IMG/VR virus record: IMGVR_UViG_3300030430_004029
Coordinates: 1-35,118 of that record
Source: a virus
Direction: 5' to 3' (one strand)
Length of the DNA: 35,118 nt
Shown: piece by piece, positions 16,898 through 24,699 of the stretch
Layout of the letters: each line of letters opens with the position of its first letter
How positions within the stretch are numbered: the first letter of the stretch is position 1
Program-made: the position numbers and the translations under genes
Notes under the pieces: generated by a model
What the model was told of the DNA's origin: nothing
Database searches by the model: none
The model's input: the letters and a program-made list of their open reading frames with translations, nothing else

Positions 16898-17597
16898 ACT
16901 TGATAAGTTTCTAAATGGAAAAAGAGTTGCTCTTGTAGGACCATCACCACACCTATTGAATACAAACTCTGGCACCCTCATAGATCAGTATGATGTCGTT
17001 GCCCGTGTCAATTATTTTCAAACACCTAATGATGTAAAGAAAGACTACGGTTCAAGAACAGATTTAATGTTTCATAATTTTGCCACACCATGGATTCCTG
17101 CCCTAGGTGAATTGATTGATAAACACAGTGACGACTATGACAACGTGAAATTTTTAGCGTGCCCTGTCATCAAGGGTGGTCACGGTGATAACATAACAAC
17201 ATGGTCACCAGATCATGTGAGTGTTGTGGTAAAAAATGCAGAGAGTATTAATAAAAACAATGTGCCTTTCGAGTGGATTGGTGTGTCTGATTATATGAAA
17301 ATATACAATCATTTGGGTTGCGAGCCATACTCTGGTTCTATGGCGATATCAATGTTATTGTCTGCACCGATTGAAAAACTTTTTATCACTGGTTACACAT
17401 TCTACCGAGGTGCAAAAACACCATCTGACATTTACTTTGATGGTTATAAAACAGAGGGTCACAAAAATAGAATGCCTGGTCATGCGGGTGACGCAGAAAA
17501 AAAATCGTTTGAATACTTTTTAGAACTTTACAAAAGCAATTCTGATCGTATAATTGTAGATGAAAAATTATCCGAGATAATAGAAAGTGAATCATGA
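16890..17597 (+). CDS. GT29-type sialyltransferase-like protein
   Basis: This 235-residue protein resembles GT29 sialyltransferases. Residues about 13-40 contain ALVGPSPHLL, NSGTLIDQYD and VVARVN, the L-motif arrangement that binds CMP-sialic acid. YSGSMAISMLL at 147-157 fits the S-motif, and HAGDAE (198-203) fits the Hx4E VS-motif. The ATG at 16890 is chosen over GTG 16872; it overlaps the previous gene by 8 bases. Directly downstream lie nanE, neuB and neuA homologues, which would make the donor. No membrane anchor is seen, unlike the Golgi enzymes. GT29-like bacterial proteins may use other CMP-nonulosonates. Confidence 0.7.
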   Translation: MRELDKFLNGKRVALVGPSPHLLNTNSGTLIDQYDVVARVNYFQTPNDVKKDYGSRTDLMFHNFATPWIPALGELIDKHSDDYDNVKFLACPVIKGGHGDNITTWSPDHVSVVVKNAESINKNNVPFEWIGVSDYMKIYNHLGCEPYSGSMAISMLLSAPIEKLFITGYTFYRGAKTPSDIYFDGYKTEGHKNRMPGHAGDAEKKSFEYFLELYKSNSDRIIVDEKLSEIIESES

Positions 17598-18223
17598 ATA
17601 TACCAAAAGGGTTGATAGTTTCTTGTCAAATAGAACCTGGTAGTAGTTTCGCATGGCAAGATGTTTACAAGTTTGCAAACGAGGCGATACGAGGTGGTTG
17701 TGTGGCGTTAAGAATCAGGGGTTGTGCCTCTGTCTATGAGGTAAGAAAACGAGTAGATCATCCTATTATTGGCCTGACTAAAGGTGAGCATGAAGATGGC
17801 ACCGTTTGTATTACACCATCTTTTGTTGATGCGATGAGTCTTGTAGAGTCTGGTGCAGATTACGTCGCCGTTGATGCGACTGGTCGATCTGGTTACGGGC
17901 ATATCAAAAGAATGCATGAAGAAGGTGTAAAGTTGATCGGTGACGTTTCAAATTTTGATCAGGCACAGTCTGCCATTGAAAGTGGCTGTGAGTGTCTTAC
18001 AACGACACTAAGTGGTTACACAAAAGACTGTGAATACAGTGAAGAACCTGATTATAAATTATTAGAGGAATTAGTTTCTACGAACATCCCTATTTTAGCA
18101 GAGGGTAGATATTGGGAAAGATCACAAGTCAAGAAAGCATTTGATCTTGGAGCCCATGCCGTAGTTGTTGGTTCAGCGATAACAAGACCACATTTGATAA
18201 CAGAGAGGCTGTGTGTATTATGA
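17594..18223 (+). CDS. nanE: N-acetylmannosamine-6-phosphate 2-epimerase (NanE-like)
   Basis: This 209-residue TIM-barrel protein is close to the usual NanE size (about 220-230). The motif series is clear: HPIIGLTKGE (catalytic Lys region), ADYVAVDATGRSG, then IPILAEGRYW and VVVGSAITRPHLIT at the phosphate-binding end. NanE interconverts ManNAc-6-P and GlcNAc-6-P, normally in sialic acid breakdown. Here it stands beside biosynthetic genes, so it more likely supplies ManNAc-6-P from the host GlcNAc-6-P pool. Overlaps of four bases link it to the GT29-like gene and neuB. Confidence 0.85.
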   Translation: MNIPKGLIVSCQIEPGSSFAWQDVYKFANEAIRGGCVALRIRGCASVYEVRKRVDHPIIGLTKGEHEDGTVCITPSFVDAMSLVESGADYVAVDATGRSGYGHIKRMHEEGVKLIGDVSNFDQAQSAIESGCECLTTTLSGYTKDCEYSEEPDYKLLEELVSTNIPILAEGRYWERSQVKKAFDLGAHAVVVGSAITRPHLITERLCVL

Positions 18224-19065
18224 AAGCAAACGTGATTGCTGAAATTGGTATCAATCATCAAGGTGACTTAAATCTCATGAAAGAGATGATGTTGATCGCA
18301 AAACGTTGTGGTGCTGATTATGCGAAAGGGCAGAAACGTGAACCAAAACTATGCCTGACAAAAGAGCAGTATGAAAAGCCATATGATAGCCCGAATAGTT
18401 TTGGTAAAACTTACGGTGAGCATAAAGAAGCCCTAGAGTTTTCAAAAGATCAATGGAAAGAGTTGTTTGACTATGCACAAGAGATTGACATAAAATTATT
18501 TGCGAGCGTATTTGATGAGGCTAGTGCCGAATTGATGTTTGATCTTGGGGCTGACCTATTTAAAATAGGCTCGGCTGAGGTAAACAAACATGAGTTGTTA
18601 AAGGTTATTCGATCATTCAACAAACCTATCATCCTCTCTACTGGTATGTCAACCATTGAAGAGATAGATGCCGCAGTTGATTGTTTGACTGGCTCTGAGT
18701 TGACGATCATGCACTGTACCTCTGCGTACCCATGTAAAGAAGAAGATGTCAATCTAAACGTGCTGAAAACTCTCAAGAATAGGTACTATCACAAAAGAAC
18801 AAATATCGGTCTGAGTGGTCATTACATTCAAGGTAGTGGTGCAATTGAGTGTGCCGCGATGGGTCTTGGTGCAACTTGGTTTGAAAGGCACTTCACTCTT
18901 GACAGAACAATGAAAGGATCAGATCAATCATCTTCTCTTGAACCTACAGGGCTAGAGAGAGTTATCAAATCTATCCGAAGCGTTGAGAAGGCGATGGGTA
19001 AAGCAGAAAAGACCATTTTAGATTGTGAGATTCCTGCTCGAAATAAATTCAAAGGAGACTTATGA
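18220..19065 (+). CDS. neuB: NeuB-family sialic/nonulosonic acid synthase, lacking the SAF domain
   Basis: This 281-residue protein carries the complete NeuB barrel, which condenses phosphoenolpyruvate with ManNAc (or ManNAc-6-P). Motifs in order: AEIGINHQGDL, LSTGMST, MHCTSAYPC, NVLKTLK, IGLSGHY and ERHFTLDRTMKGSDQ. It ends shortly after the barrel, whereas ordinary NeuB proteins (~350 aa) add a C-terminal SAF/antifreeze-like domain that closes the partner's active site. The ATG at 18220 overlaps the nanE stop. Legionaminate or pseudaminate synthases share this fold, so the exact product is not fixed by sequence alone. Confidence 0.85.
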   Translation: MKANVIAEIGINHQGDLNLMKEMMLIAKRCGADYAKGQKREPKLCLTKEQYEKPYDSPNSFGKTYGEHKEALEFSKDQWKELFDYAQEIDIKLFASVFDEASAELMFDLGADLFKIGSAEVNKHELLKVIRSFNKPIILSTGMSTIEEIDAAVDCLTGSELTIMHCTSAYPCKEEDVNLNVLKTLKNRYYHKRTNIGLSGHYIQGSGAIECAAMGLGATWFERHFTLDRTMKGSDQSSSLEPTGLERVIKSIRSVEKAMGKAEKTILDCEIPARNKFKGDL

Positions 19066-19838
19066 CCGCGTTAAATATTGGAGCAAACTCTTTTCGTGAA
19101 GATGGGTGGTTAAATTTAGATCACCCATCAACTCGCTATTCTGGTGAGCAGGCAAAAATAGATGTGCCTCATGATTTGATGAGTGGTGAGGCAATCGCAT
19201 TAGGTGATAATACTCTTACGGCCGCTTATACATCACATACCATTGAGCATATTTCTGATCAGTATGTAGAGCAAACATTCAAAGAGGTTTACAGAATGTT
19301 AGAACCTGATGGTGTTTTTCGCGTGACATGTCCTGATAGTGATAGACTCTACAAAGCATATGTGAATGGCGACAAAGAGTATCTTACAAGTTGGGTGTTT
19401 CCACACCCTGATGGTAGACAACAATTCTTTCGTTCATTTGGTTTGGGTGAACAATTAGTTTTTATTGTGGCAAGTAATATGTCACCATACTCAAAAAGAA
19501 ATCCTGATCTGGCACGTATCACTGAAGGTATCGAGGTCTTTCAAGAACCTGAGATTGAGAATATTCTTAAAACAAAGAGCAAAGAAGACGCTCTGACTTT
19601 TTTCACCGATGCATGTCAAGAAAGAGCCTTACATTTACAGAAACAAATTCCTGGTAATCATGTTAGTTGGTGGAACTTCGAGAAGATAAAAAACATCATG
19701 GAAAAAGTTGGTTTCAAAGACGCACATAAAAAGAAATATAACGAATCTGATTATGAAATTTTTAAGAATTTTGATGAGAAAAATAAAGACAGTGTTGCAC
19801 AAAAACATTATAGTGTTTTTGTAGAGGCAAAAAAGTGA
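19062..19838 (+). CDS. SAM-dependent methyltransferase
   Basis: This 258-residue protein is a class I methyltransferase of the Methyltransf_11 type. LNIGANSFREDGWLNLD is the SAM-binding first strand and loop, YTSHTIEHISD the motif with acidic/His residues after strand 3, and EVYRMLEPDGVFRVTCPD the post-I region. The acceptor is unknown. Its place between neuB and neuA, with four-base overlaps on both sides, raises the possibility of sugar O-methylation, perhaps of the sialic acid itself. Confidence 0.72.
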   Translation: MTALNIGANSFREDGWLNLDHPSTRYSGEQAKIDVPHDLMSGEAIALGDNTLTAAYTSHTIEHISDQYVEQTFKEVYRMLEPDGVFRVTCPDSDRLYKAYVNGDKEYLTSWVFPHPDGRQQFFRSFGLGEQLVFIVASNMSPYSKRNPDLARITEGIEVFQEPEIENILKTKSKEDALTFFTDACQERALHLQKQIPGNHVSWWNFEKIKNIMEKVGFKDAHKKKYNESDYEIFKNFDEKNKDSVAQKHYSVFVEAKK

Positions 19839-20467
19839 AAGTGATCATACCCGCGAGGGGCGGTTCAAAAAGAATACCAAACAAGAACATCAAAGAACTA
19901 AATGGAAAGCCACTCATATCTTATGCGATAGAGACTTCCCTTTCAGTCGCCGATGATGTTTTTGTCAGCACAGACTCAGTTGAAATCGCTGATGTCGCAG
20001 AGAGATATGGCGCCTTTGTTGTAAAAAGACCAGGTCATCTGGCGACCGACATATCGAGAACAGAGGATTCGATTGAGCATTTCTTAGATATTGTTGATGG
20101 TGTGAATGAGTTTGCTTGTGTTCAGGCGACAACACCTATGTTGACAGGTGAAGACTTGAAAAGTGGTTTTGATACTTTGAGAGAACATGACTATGACAGT
20201 GTGATTTCTGTGGTTGAAAGGGCTGAGTATCTGTGGGATCACACCAACAAACCAATAAACTTTACGCGATATGGCCGACCAAGAACACAAAAACTTTCTA
20301 AAACATTTTCAGAAAATGGTGCTTTCTACGTCACAACAAAAAAGTCATTTGAGAAAAATAAATGTTTGTATGATGGGTTAGTTGGCTTTGTGGTGATGAG
20401 TGAACTTTCATCTTTAGAAATAGATACCGAAGAAGATTGGAATCTGGTGAGCAAATGTATGAGTTGA
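19835..20467 (+). CDS. neuA: CMP-N-acetylneuraminate cytidylyltransferase (NeuA-like)
   Basis: This 210-residue enzyme activates sialic acid (or a related nonulosonate) with CTP. The N-terminal IPARGGSKRIPNKNI is the diagnostic CMP-sugar synthetase motif, followed by VSTDSVEIADVAERYGA, a QATTPML segment and a C-terminal LEIDTEEDW metal-binding motif. Length is typical for a single-domain NeuA. It starts at a GTG overlapping the methyltransferase stop and ends inside the start of the CMAH-like gene. Confidence 0.87.
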   Translation: MKVIIPARGGSKRIPNKNIKELNGKPLISYAIETSLSVADDVFVSTDSVEIADVAERYGAFVVKRPGHLATDISRTEDSIEHFLDIVDGVNEFACVQATTPMLTGEDLKSGFDTLREHDYDSVISVVERAEYLWDHTNKPINFTRYGRPRTQKLSKTFSENGAFYVTTKKSFEKNKCLYDGLVGFVVMSELSSLEIDTEEDWNLVSKCMS

Positions 20468-22227
20468 TAAATGTGAGTGATGTTCAATGTCCACACCTGG
20501 TGAACATACAAGGTGACTCTTTCTATATCGTTCAAGATGAAAATTCATACCAACTTCTATCAACGACATGCCCACACCAAGGTGCTAAGGTTGATCTATG
20601 TGATGACTCTTTTGTTTGTCCTGTTCATCAGTGGAAGTTTGACTTGAGCGGTGAGTGCATGAACATAAAGAACCAAACACTATTCAAAACAGAACTGGTC
20701 AATAAAGATAATAAATTATTCGTCGATCTAAAAAAGTTAAACACCACAATCGAGAGAAGATTCAAGTCTGAAAAATCATCAGACATTGACATAGACTTCA
20801 AGGTTCATGCTCATGCTTGCCTAGAGATTGTGCATGAAGGATTCTCAATACTTACAGATCCATGGTTAGACGGGCCAGCATTTTATGGTTCGTGGGCCCA
20901 TCACCCAAAACCAAAAGTAAAGGTGAGCCAGTTAGATCCAGATGTAATATGGATCTCTCATGAACACTCAGATCACTTTCACAAAAATACTTTGATACAA
21001 TTTCCAAGAGAAACTAGGATATACTTTCCTAACTTTGCAAACAAGAGAATTGAAAACGAACTTGTGAAGTTAGGCTTTACTAATCTCACACCAGTTTCTT
21101 TTGGTAAAAGTTATGACATCAATGATAAAATAAAAATCACTTGCTATGAACCCGAGAGTGTTTGGAATGATAGCATCGTTCACATCGACGTTGATGGTTT
21201 CAACATACTGAACATTAATGATGCTGGTGTAAATCATAAGATAAAAAAATATCTACCTCCCATAGACCTTTTGTGTTCGTCATTCTCACCAGGTGCGTCT
21301 GGTTATCCTTTGTGTTGGGACATGACTGATGATGAACAAGACAAATACTATGAGAGAGTGAAACATGGCACGATAGAGATGCTAAGACAAGCCATGAAAA
21401 TGTATCAGGCAAAGTTTCTTTTGCCATTTGCCTCTCACTTTAGACTACAACATCCACGACATGAAGATTATGACCTGAGAGTTGGTAAAAATACTATCAT
21501 GGATGTGAAACAAAAACTTGTTGAACATCAGGTTATCGACATACTACCAGGCGAGTCATGGAATAGTATGAGCGGTAACTTCTTTCGCGTGTACGGTGAA
21601 CAAACTAAACAAAAAATGTATAATGGTCGTAGACACTTTTTCAATCTTGATGAGTTTGCAAAATTTTATCCTGAGCCTTGTGCGGTCGATGTTGGTGAAT
21701 TGCAGAAATACTTGTTGAATCTAAACAACACGCCAGAGATAGTTCATTGTGAAAATATACAAGTGAGACTGAACGGCTGTTTCTTTTACGTTGAAAATGG
21801 TGAGTTATTCATAGGTAAAAAAACAAAACCAAACTTAGAGATAGACGTACCAATTGAGATACTACAACAGATTATCACTAATGATGTTTCTTGGGATGAG
21901 GCACACATCGGGTATTGGTGTAAGATGAAGCGAACTGGTGAATACAATCAAAACTTTTGGAGATTGCTGCAATCCCCATACTACTTGAAACGCGGTAAAA
22001 AAACAGATTGCAAAATTTCAAATATGAATGTGAGTTATCTACTCAAAAAATATCCTGAGACAGATGCCATATTGAGAAGGTATGGTTTGTATTGTTCTTC
22101 GTGTTCTTCCTCGTTCAAGGAAAATGTTTTGCAGGCGATTGAGTATCATGGGTTGTCAGAGCAGGACTCTAAAAAGTTATTCAGAGAACTAAATTTCGTT
22201 CTAAATACTAATGAGGTTTTGTTATGA
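20455..22227 (+). CDS. CMAH-like CMP-sialic acid hydroxylase with extra C-terminal DUF1858-like domain
   Basis: This 590-residue protein has three parts. Residues 1-95 form a Rieske [2Fe-2S] domain with C39-x-H41 and C55-x2-H58. Residues about 115-400 are UlaG-like metallo-beta-lactamase with HEHSDH (169-174), and DPWLDGPAF, GASGYPL and LLPFASHF match the vertebrate CMAH pattern, as does SWDEAHIGYW further on. CMAH converts CMP-Neu5Ac to CMP-Neu5Gc. The last ~70 residues resemble DUF1858 (YPETDAILRRYGLYCSSC), absent from mammalian CMAH as I know it. The ATG at 20455 overlaps neuA, whose product is the expected substrate source. Action on a related CMP-sugar remains possible. Confidence 0.8.
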   Translation: MYELINVSDVQCPHLVNIQGDSFYIVQDENSYQLLSTTCPHQGAKVDLCDDSFVCPVHQWKFDLSGECMNIKNQTLFKTELVNKDNKLFVDLKKLNTTIERRFKSEKSSDIDIDFKVHAHACLEIVHEGFSILTDPWLDGPAFYGSWAHHPKPKVKVSQLDPDVIWISHEHSDHFHKNTLIQFPRETRIYFPNFANKRIENELVKLGFTNLTPVSFGKSYDINDKIKITCYEPESVWNDSIVHIDVDGFNILNINDAGVNHKIKKYLPPIDLLCSSFSPGASGYPLCWDMTDDEQDKYYERVKHGTIEMLRQAMKMYQAKFLLPFASHFRLQHPRHEDYDLRVGKNTIMDVKQKLVEHQVIDILPGESWNSMSGNFFRVYGEQTKQKMYNGRRHFFNLDEFAKFYPEPCAVDVGELQKYLLNLNNTPEIVHCENIQVRLNGCFFYVENGELFIGKKTKPNLEIDVPIEILQQIITNDVSWDEAHIGYWCKMKRTGEYNQNFWRLLQSPYYLKRGKKTDCKISNMNVSYLLKKYPETDAILRRYGLYCSSCSSSFKENVLQAIEYHGLSEQDSKKLFRELNFVLNTNEVLL

Positions 22228-22541
22228 GATATTGTTTTGATTTAGATGGCACGCTCTGCACCATCAGTGAAAATCTAGATTACGAGAGTGCTGAACCAAT
22301 ACACAGTCGAATAAAGCAAGTAAACAAACTGTACGATGAGGGAAACTATATCATCATTGATACAGCAAGAGGAACTTTGACCAGAAAAAACTGGTACGAA
22401 GTGACAAAAGATCAACTTGCAAAATGGAATGTGAAGTATCACCAACTCAAAACTGGCACAAAAGCGGCCGCCGACGTTTACATTGATGATAAAGCACATA
22501 ACGCGGCCGATTATTTTAATAATGAGGACAAAAATGGGTAA
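22224..22541 (+). CDS. Small HAD-superfamily phosphatase (capsule-biosynthesis EcbF/BcbF-like)
   Basis: This 105-residue protein has HAD motif I as DLDGT (nucleophile D6, acid D8), a motif II-like IIDTARG, and a motif IV-like VYIDDKAHN. There is no cap domain. Size and motif spacing match small phosphatases of capsule clusters. In this position it could remove phosphate from a sialate-9-P or ManNAc-6-P intermediate; that is inference. It overlaps the CMAH-like gene by ATGA and the next gene by eight bases. Confidence 0.72.
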   Translation: MRYCFDLDGTLCTISENLDYESAEPIHSRIKQVNKLYDEGNYIIIDTARGTLTRKNWYEVTKDQLAKWNVKYHQLKTGTKAAADVYIDDKAHNAADYFNNEDKNG

Positions 22542-23472
22542 GGTTGCACTACTTTTTACGACTAGAAATTGCTATCAACTTTTTGATGGTATATTTTTTG
22601 CGAAAACAACACAAGATTTTTCTGACTATCACATCTTCAACATAGATCTAAACTCCACTGAAGAGCAAAAGAAACTAGCAGAAGATGTATTTGAGAGACA
22701 CGGCATGGAAAACATACCAGTAGATGGTAATGATCCAAACATATACTCGGTCGAAAAGAATATTGAGTTGTGTATCAAGCACATAGAGGATAATAATCTA
22801 GACATCGAGTGGATTATTTGGTGTTCACATGATGGTGTTCTTGAGGGTGATTATTTTCTACAAAGATTTGAAAGTCAGATAGAAAGAAATCCTGAATTCA
22901 AAACAAAAGTTGGTGTGATCGGTTTCACTGACATTGGAAATGTAGAGGTTGGTAAACCTTGTTATGGTCGTGGTGAACTTCCGCCTGACTTGACAGAGAT
23001 TGGCTCTGGGTGGTATCAAAACTTACCATCAGAGTATCAAGAGCAAGACTATTTTTTAGTGCAGCACGCACACGATAATGTCGTTGCCGTGAATATTGAT
23101 CTATGGAAAAAACATATCGAACCAGATTATGATTTTGTTTTGTTTACCGTCTGGGATGATATCTGTCAACAGTTTGGATTAAAAAATATTGCAAGCGTCA
23201 CCATACCATCTCTTGTCGTTTTAGATTGTTATAGAGAAAAGGTAAATTTTGGGTTGCAAAGATCCTTGAATGCAACTACCATGACCCATGTGGATTCTTA
23301 TCAAACAAAATCTTGGATTGATGCATGGGAAAAGAAGTATGGTTACTTGAGAACTGGTAGTGGTGGAGGGAGACCTGTTAAATTACCGAAGATGTACGAG
23401 GGAACGATACTCGAAAAAATACATTCGTGGGCTATTGCAGACGGGCCGAAAAAACTAGGAGACTTATCGTGA
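22534..23472 (+). CDS. Unassigned glycan-cluster protein, possible glycosyltransferase
   Basis: This 312-residue protein is not recognised. The ATG at 22534 is chosen because GAGG (22524-22527) precedes it and upstream in-frame starts lie deep in the HAD gene. Residues LLFTTRNCYQLFDGIFFAKTT and the acidic IEWIIWCSHDGVLEGDYF look like a GT-A nucleotide-sugar fold, and DNVVAVNIDLWKKH could be an acceptor-side loop. The evidence is positional and fold-like only. It overlaps the cupin gene by GTGA. Confidence 0.4.
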   Translation: MGKVALLFTTRNCYQLFDGIFFAKTTQDFSDYHIFNIDLNSTEEQKKLAEDVFERHGMENIPVDGNDPNIYSVEKNIELCIKHIEDNNLDIEWIIWCSHDGVLEGDYFLQRFESQIERNPEFKTKVGVIGFTDIGNVEVGKPCYGRGELPPDLTEIGSGWYQNLPSEYQEQDYFLVQHAHDNVVAVNIDLWKKHIEPDYDFVLFTVWDDICQQFGLKNIASVTIPSLVVLDCYREKVNFGLQRSLNATTMTHVDSYQTKSWIDAWEKKYGYLRTGSGGGRPVKLPKMYEGTILEKIHSWAIADGPKKLGDLS

Positions 23473-23888
23473 TTGAAAATATTTACTCAAAGGTAGAGCC
23501 AGACAAACTTCTTCATACGATTTATCGTTGTGATAAGTTTGAAAATCGGGTTGATATCACATCAGAGGACAAGTATTTGCAGGGTGCTGTCATTGGTATG
23601 AATAAAGGTAAAAAATATCGATCACACAAGCACATTACCTGCGAGAGAAATACTGACATTACACAAGAGGCTTGGTTAGTCTTTCGTGGATCAGTAAATG
23701 TAAAATACTACGATGTGAACAGTGAACTTTTGAAAGAGGATACAATTCATGAGGGTGATTGCTCGATCACATTCGGTGGCGGTCATGGATTTGAAGGGGG
23801 ATCTGACGATACAATCGTATACGAATTTAAAATGGGACCGTACTTTGGTAGAGAAGCCGACAAAGTTTTTATTGATGAGGAAGAATAA
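23469..23888 (+). CDS. Cupin-domain protein
   Basis: This 139-residue protein starts at GTG 23469, overlapping the previous stop. YRSHKHI...QEAWLVFRGSV carries the HxH and Glu of cupin motif 1, followed by EGDCSITFGGGHGFEG, the second motif with a His. Small cupins in sugar clusters often isomerise or epimerise nucleotide sugars or bind them, but many are non-catalytic. Its exact role is unknown. The next gene begins directly after its stop. Confidence 0.6.
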   Translation: MIENIYSKVEPDKLLHTIYRCDKFENRVDITSEDKYLQGAVIGMNKGKKYRSHKHITCERNTDITQEAWLVFRGSVNVKYYDVNSELLKEDTIHEGDCSITFGGGHGFEGGSDDTIVYEFKMGPYFGREADKVFIDEEE

Positions 23889-24698
23889 ATGAAACCTAAA
23901 ATTACCCTTGTGACTTGTCATCACTTTAGACCTGATTTGTTGCGAAGAGCGATACAATCTGTTCAAAAACAAACCCTCAAAGATTATGAACACATCATAG
24001 TCTCCGATCACTGCCCATTTACTGAGCATGTGTATAAAGATTTTGCTGATGATGACCGAATCAAGTTTTTTGAAGTTGAAGAGCCTCATGAAGAGAACTA
24101 TGGTGCCTTAGCATTTAGGCTGGCAATTGAAAAAGCCGAATCTGATTACATTTGTTACCTGCTTGATGATGATGTATTATATGAAAATCACTTAGAGGTT
24201 CATTACAACTACATGAACAAAACAAATGGTGTTGGTCAAAGTTATCATGACTTTGCCAGATTCTCACCACCAAATGATACGGCACATTCCATCGCTACAA
24301 AATCGTTTCAAGATTTAGTAGAGATGTCAAAATCAAACAAAGACATTTCTGAGAGATCAATCGACGTATCATGTTTGTCACACACAAAAGACGCTGGCAT
24401 TTCTGTTGGGTGGAAAACGCAGACAGAACTAGGTATTGGTGGTACACCAGAAGATAACTGGTTCATGGCTGAGATTGGTGTTGATCGTGATAATCGAATC
24501 AATGAGACTACCTGCATCAAGTGTGGTTGGGGTGGTTACTGGAGAGATCAAGCGTCAACACGGGGACTAGATTCAGATTATAAGAACATACTCTTAAACA
24601 AACTTGTAAAGGACGAAAGCACAACATCAGGTTATCGATTGAACGCTGATAGTCCGTACGCTTATCCTGATTTGATCAATACACTTTATGGAGAATGA
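23889..24698 (+). CDS. Family 2 (GT-A) glycosyltransferase
   Basis: This 269-residue enzyme opens with ITLVTCHHFRPDLLRRAIQSV and QTLKDYEHIIVSDH, the classic GT2 nucleotide-binding start. YICYLLDDDVLYENHL contains the metal-binding DDD/DxD motif. The donor and acceptor are unknown. It follows the cupin gene directly (TAA then ATG) and ends two bases before the RmlD-like gene start. Confidence 0.8.
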   Translation: MKPKITLVTCHHFRPDLLRRAIQSVQKQTLKDYEHIIVSDHCPFTEHVYKDFADDDRIKFFEVEEPHEENYGALAFRLAIEKAESDYICYLLDDDVLYENHLEVHYNYMNKTNGVGQSYHDFARFSPPNDTAHSIATKSFQDLVEMSKSNKDISERSIDVSCLSHTKDAGISVGWKTQTELGIGGTPEDNWFMAEIGVDRDNRINETTCIKCGWGGYWRDQASTRGLDSDYKNILLNKLVKDESTTSGYRLNADSPYAYPDLINTLYGE

Positions 24699-24699
24699 T

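Noticed and set aside
17594-18223. NanE-like gene as a sialic acid breakdown enzyme
   Set aside because: No NanA lyase, NanK kinase or sialic acid transporter is nearby, while synthesis genes flank it, so a biosynthetic use is favoured.
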